From positions 29,079,817 through 29,143,816 of the forward strand of contig VZSR01001685.1 in NCBI GenBank assembly GCA_013398615.1: a stretch of DNA of 64,000 nt, read 5' to 3'. The DNA is from Brachypodius melanocephalos. Taxonomy: Eukaryota; Chordata; Aves; Passeriformes; Pycnonotidae. Below, piece by piece: positions 60,730 to 64,000 of this stretch. The notes beneath the pieces were generated by a model. The model was not told where the DNA came from and did not search any database. It was given only the letters and a program-made list of their open reading frames with translations. Numbering within the stretch: the first letter of the stretch is position 1; every line of letters begins with the position of its first letter. A program made the position numbers and the translations under genes.

Positions 60730-63700
60730 GCAATGAATTAAAGTAAATCCAAAGTACTTTTTGCTATCACACCTCAGCTAGATTAGAGCAAATGTATTAA
60801 ATCACTTACATACTGTAAAGAAGATACTATTTTTAGAGTGTAAATTCATTTTCCCAGTAGCAGGGTGCTAATGTCACATCATGCTATGAGGGTGGGTTTT
60901 CATTCTTTTATCTTTTTTTAAGCTTGCAGACAAACATCTTACACATTTCTTTTATGGTTTTAAACTGCTACTATTACAAGGCTAATTAATAAGGCTTTAT
61001 GAGCTAATTAATATGCTTTTATCTATATGAGCTTTTATCTTTATGTGACTGATTGCTAGAGCAATTCTATAACATTACAGGAAGCTATTTATTTTCAAAT
61101 TAGCAATGTCTTCATGACCTTTTACCACACAGCTAAGTCAAGGTTCTGGTCTGCAAGGTACAGAGAGGGCTGCTCAGACTGTTCAGTGCTGGCTGTAAAT
61201 TACATGCTGATGAGTGAGTGTGATGATCTCTGTTCCTTGGTGTGAATGCAGCAGTTTATTCTCCCAAACACAGGTGATGATGGAATTCTTGAACCCTGAA
61301 ATGTAGGATGAAGAAGTCAATTTTTAAAGTAGTGATGGCAATAGGAGTATTACTATTATATATTATTATTACCCAGTACGTCCAGTTGCTCTGTCCAAGA
61401 TCCTGTGCAGGTTGTGTTTTGGGAGGTCACAACACCAGGCTGATGTGGAACTCCATTTTTGATTTTGGATTTACTCGTAGTCCAGTATCTGTGCTGAGTA
61501 ACTGGGCAAAACTCTGAAAGCTCCCTGTGCAAAGGAACAAGGCAGAAATATTTATATTACTGTGATATATGGGGCCTTGGCAGGATATGGCCAAGCTCGG
61601 CCCTTGGTAGGGAACTAACCCATAGTAGGAATTTCTTCTTTCAAAAGACTTAAAATCTCAGCAGTAACAAAAAAAGAGGGTTTGAATACAGCCATGAAGA
61701 ACAAGCTCTGTCTTGTAATGACTATGACTTCAGCCTTAGTTTGCATTCAAATATATTTGAATTACTGGGGGAATTATTTTGAAGCATTAGTTTTGTAATC
61801 TTTGAATCGTACAGCATCTCACGTGTCTTTTATTTGAGATGACTGGACTTTGTCAATACTAAAATGCCACTAAAAATTTTTAGACTTTAACAAAAGACAT
61901 TATTTTGAGGAAAATTATGTTTAGATTTTCTGGGAAAAAATTAACTTATATTGATAACTCAGCTAATTTAAATCACAAAAATAATATTAGTTGGGAAAAT
62001 ATTACTATTATACTATGCATACCAAAACCTCATGTTTTTTACTCTACTGTAGTTTCAAACTTACAGATAAGTAACTTAAAAAAATTCCTTAGATTCGCTT
62101 CAAGAGTTTTGATCAGGATTCCTCAAAAGTATATAGGTTAGAAATTATCTGACTTCCCTTCATTAATATTAAAATATCAAATTCTGGATGGTTACACAAA
62201 GGGATTAAAAACTGTAGTGTGTCTAGGGGAAAACACTCACAAAAGGATGGGAAGGAATTTGTGTAGTATTTGTGCAACTATCATGCAAGCTTTCAAAGGA
62301 TTTCTATTGTAATTCAAGATTAGTTGAGCATAAGTTAATGGACTCTTAAAGTATTACCCAAAGCTTATTACAATAGACTGTAGCAGCCTCTTTTTAAAAT
62401 GTTTTTTAATAATATCAACTACAAGGTCTCTGAAGACATGATATTTCTAGGGTTAGTATTTCTTCATCAAATATTAAAATAGGTCAAGCAATTTGGTTTC
62501 AGTTCCTTTTCTGTTCATGCTGCTGCTGTAGTGTGCATACCAAGTATAGTGCATTATGCAGATTTACCAACTGTTGGGTTCTCTGCCTTGTTTCATTATG
62601 TTGTTTATTTTGCAATCTGTGCTGCGAGTGGAAGAAGTTACAATTACACACCAAGGAATCCTGATATTTACTAATTCCATAAAGTTAAGGTCATCTTCGG
62701 TAGCAATTAGAGAATGAATTAATTTATCAGAATTCAATCTTAAAAATGCAGGTAATCCATAATTAAAAAACTGAGATGAGAACAAATAACTCAACAAGGT
62801 TCTTAGTTGCATGATTAAACTACTAATATCTTACACTATGAGTAGCAACATATCTCTGTGGATCAAAATGTGCTTCCCAGGGAATATTTGCATTTGTCAA
62901 TTGGAATTTGGCTAAATGAAGGCTCAAAAGTTTATTCTTAGAGGAAAGTAGTCAAAGGCAAATATTCCTCCCTCATTTCCAGCTGAACAATTTTCCATAC
63001 CCCTTGTTTTATTTCTGAGCAGAAACAGGGATAAAGCATGTTTAAAGCTTGATCCCATCAATCAGCATTAAGTTATGTACAAAGTTTTGCAAATACTAGA
63101 CAGGAATCAGACCAAACAGGACCATTTTATAAACCTAGCTTTGGCTGAGTATAAAGGAACGGGACCCTTCAGACTTCTTTTATTTAAAAACTGAATGTAC
63201 AAAGCAGTGCACAGAAAATAAATGTTTTAGGTAGATATTTAGAATAGAATAAAAATCTTTTGATGTTTCAAAAATAAAGCTGCACACATCTTTTAGATAT
63301 ACAACCTGGCATGAAAAAGGGATTCTTAGAACATGAGTTATAGTGAAGACATGAAAATGTGTGACTTTATATTTGTAGTTCACTGGTAACATTGTTTAAT
63401 GTCTTTTAATACCTTTTGTTATAGAGTGGCAAACTCCTATTGTAATTGATTTCATCAAAAGCAAGGACTGGCAGCAAAGCTGCTGCTGTGCAGTACACAA
63501 GGTTAAGGGACAGTTTGTCATGCTTGGTTTTTGTTTTAACCCGTCTAATATTTAGCCACTTAACAGTTTAGGAGGCTGAGTCTTTTGTTTTGAAAAATGT
63601 TGCAGGGGTTGTACAGAGCAATGTCCTTGATCCAGGAGCAGGATTCATGAAAGAGTATGTCAAGTATAGTTTGGAGTCGGCAGCTAAAATTATCCATGAG

Positions 63701-64000
63701 CCTTAGATTTAATTTTGATGCCAGAGCCAGTCTTTTTTCTGATAATTTTCACAAAGACTGTCAGGTCCTTGTCAAGTAAAAGTAAAATTATGTGTTTCAG
63801 TGTGCCCCTTTGACAATACTGGCATATGATTATCTTGGTTTACCTTACTTCTGTGTATATTTGGTTATGTTTCTGGCAAATTAAAATGCTTATCATTATG
63901 ATTTCAAAGATGCCTTATTGGTAATTATATATTTCAAGATGCACTGCCAGCTATTCCGATGAAATTTCTGAGTATTGTTTTGAGCAAACTTAGATTTATT
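60730..64000. other. Unique non-coding sequence
   Basis: AT-rich DNA to the end of the window. 60930-61260 contains repeated GCTAATTAAT words and reads like a possible developmental enhancer, which is inference. No exon, RNA gene or transposon is recognised. Confidence 0.5.
60981..61012 (+). repeat. Spaced duplicate of GCTAATTAAT
   Basis: GCTAATTAAT occurs at 60981-60990 and again at 61003-61012, a 22-base period (about two helical turns), followed by TATGAGCTTTTATC-like repeats. TAATTA is a core homeodomain site. Confidence 0.6.

Noticed and set aside
1..64000. tRNA, snRNA, CRISPR or prokaryotic gene clusters
   Set aside because: No GGTTCGA-type B box in context, no U-snRNA signature, no regularly spaced repeats and no operon-like frames were seen on reading both strands.

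Overview
This looks like a piece of bird nuclear genome, most likely a passerine, though the order is inferred. The diagnostic content is repeats. Several CR1 LINE fragments carry the typical avian CR1 3' end (a TTCCAACC-like block followed by repeats of ATGATTCT or its complement). Three solo LTRs belong to one avian endogenous-retrovirus family, with termini like TGCTGGTTTTGGCTGGG and GGTTAAACCA. The remainder is A+T-rich and mostly unique. There are no operons, phage genes, CRISPR arrays or prokaryotic features.

Layout. 1-9001: unique sequence with a short CR1 tail near 2.0 kb and a candidate exon at 8.2 kb. 9002-9559: solo LTR, minus strand. 9.6-19.5 kb: unique, with a candidate 27-nt microexon on the minus strand at 15.8 kb. 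19.5-22.1 kb: a repeat cluster with a plus-strand CR1 split by a different LTR, an opposing minus-strand CR1, and an abrupt CpG-island-like block. 22.1-35.0 kb: unique, with a 100-N gap at 25407-25506, a candidate exon at 29.1 kb and two stem-loops at 29.3-29.4 kb. 34998-35586: solo LTR, plus strand. 35.6-53.9 kb: mostly unique, with a CR1 at 38.7 kb, candidate exons at 42.3 and 51.9 kb, and a small CpG-dense open frame at 53.8 kb. 53.9-60.1 kb: two CR1 copies. 60127-60729: solo LTR, minus strand. 60.7 kb to the end: unique, AT-rich.

No complete protein-coding gene can be supported. The longest open frames (about 145-168 codons) are what chance gives in this much sequence, or they run through CR1 or the GC-rich block. 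The window therefore fits a long intron or a gene desert. A few splice-bounded segments look like possible exons. The best are 51898-52071 (plus, 58 open codons, phase 0 at both ends) and 15789-15815 (minus, 27 nt). They lie on opposite strands, none has a recognised product, and all need RNA or cross-species evidence. Several AT-rich stretches dense in homeodomain, octamer or AP-1-like words could be conserved enhancers, but that is inference. I found no convincing new biological system here.
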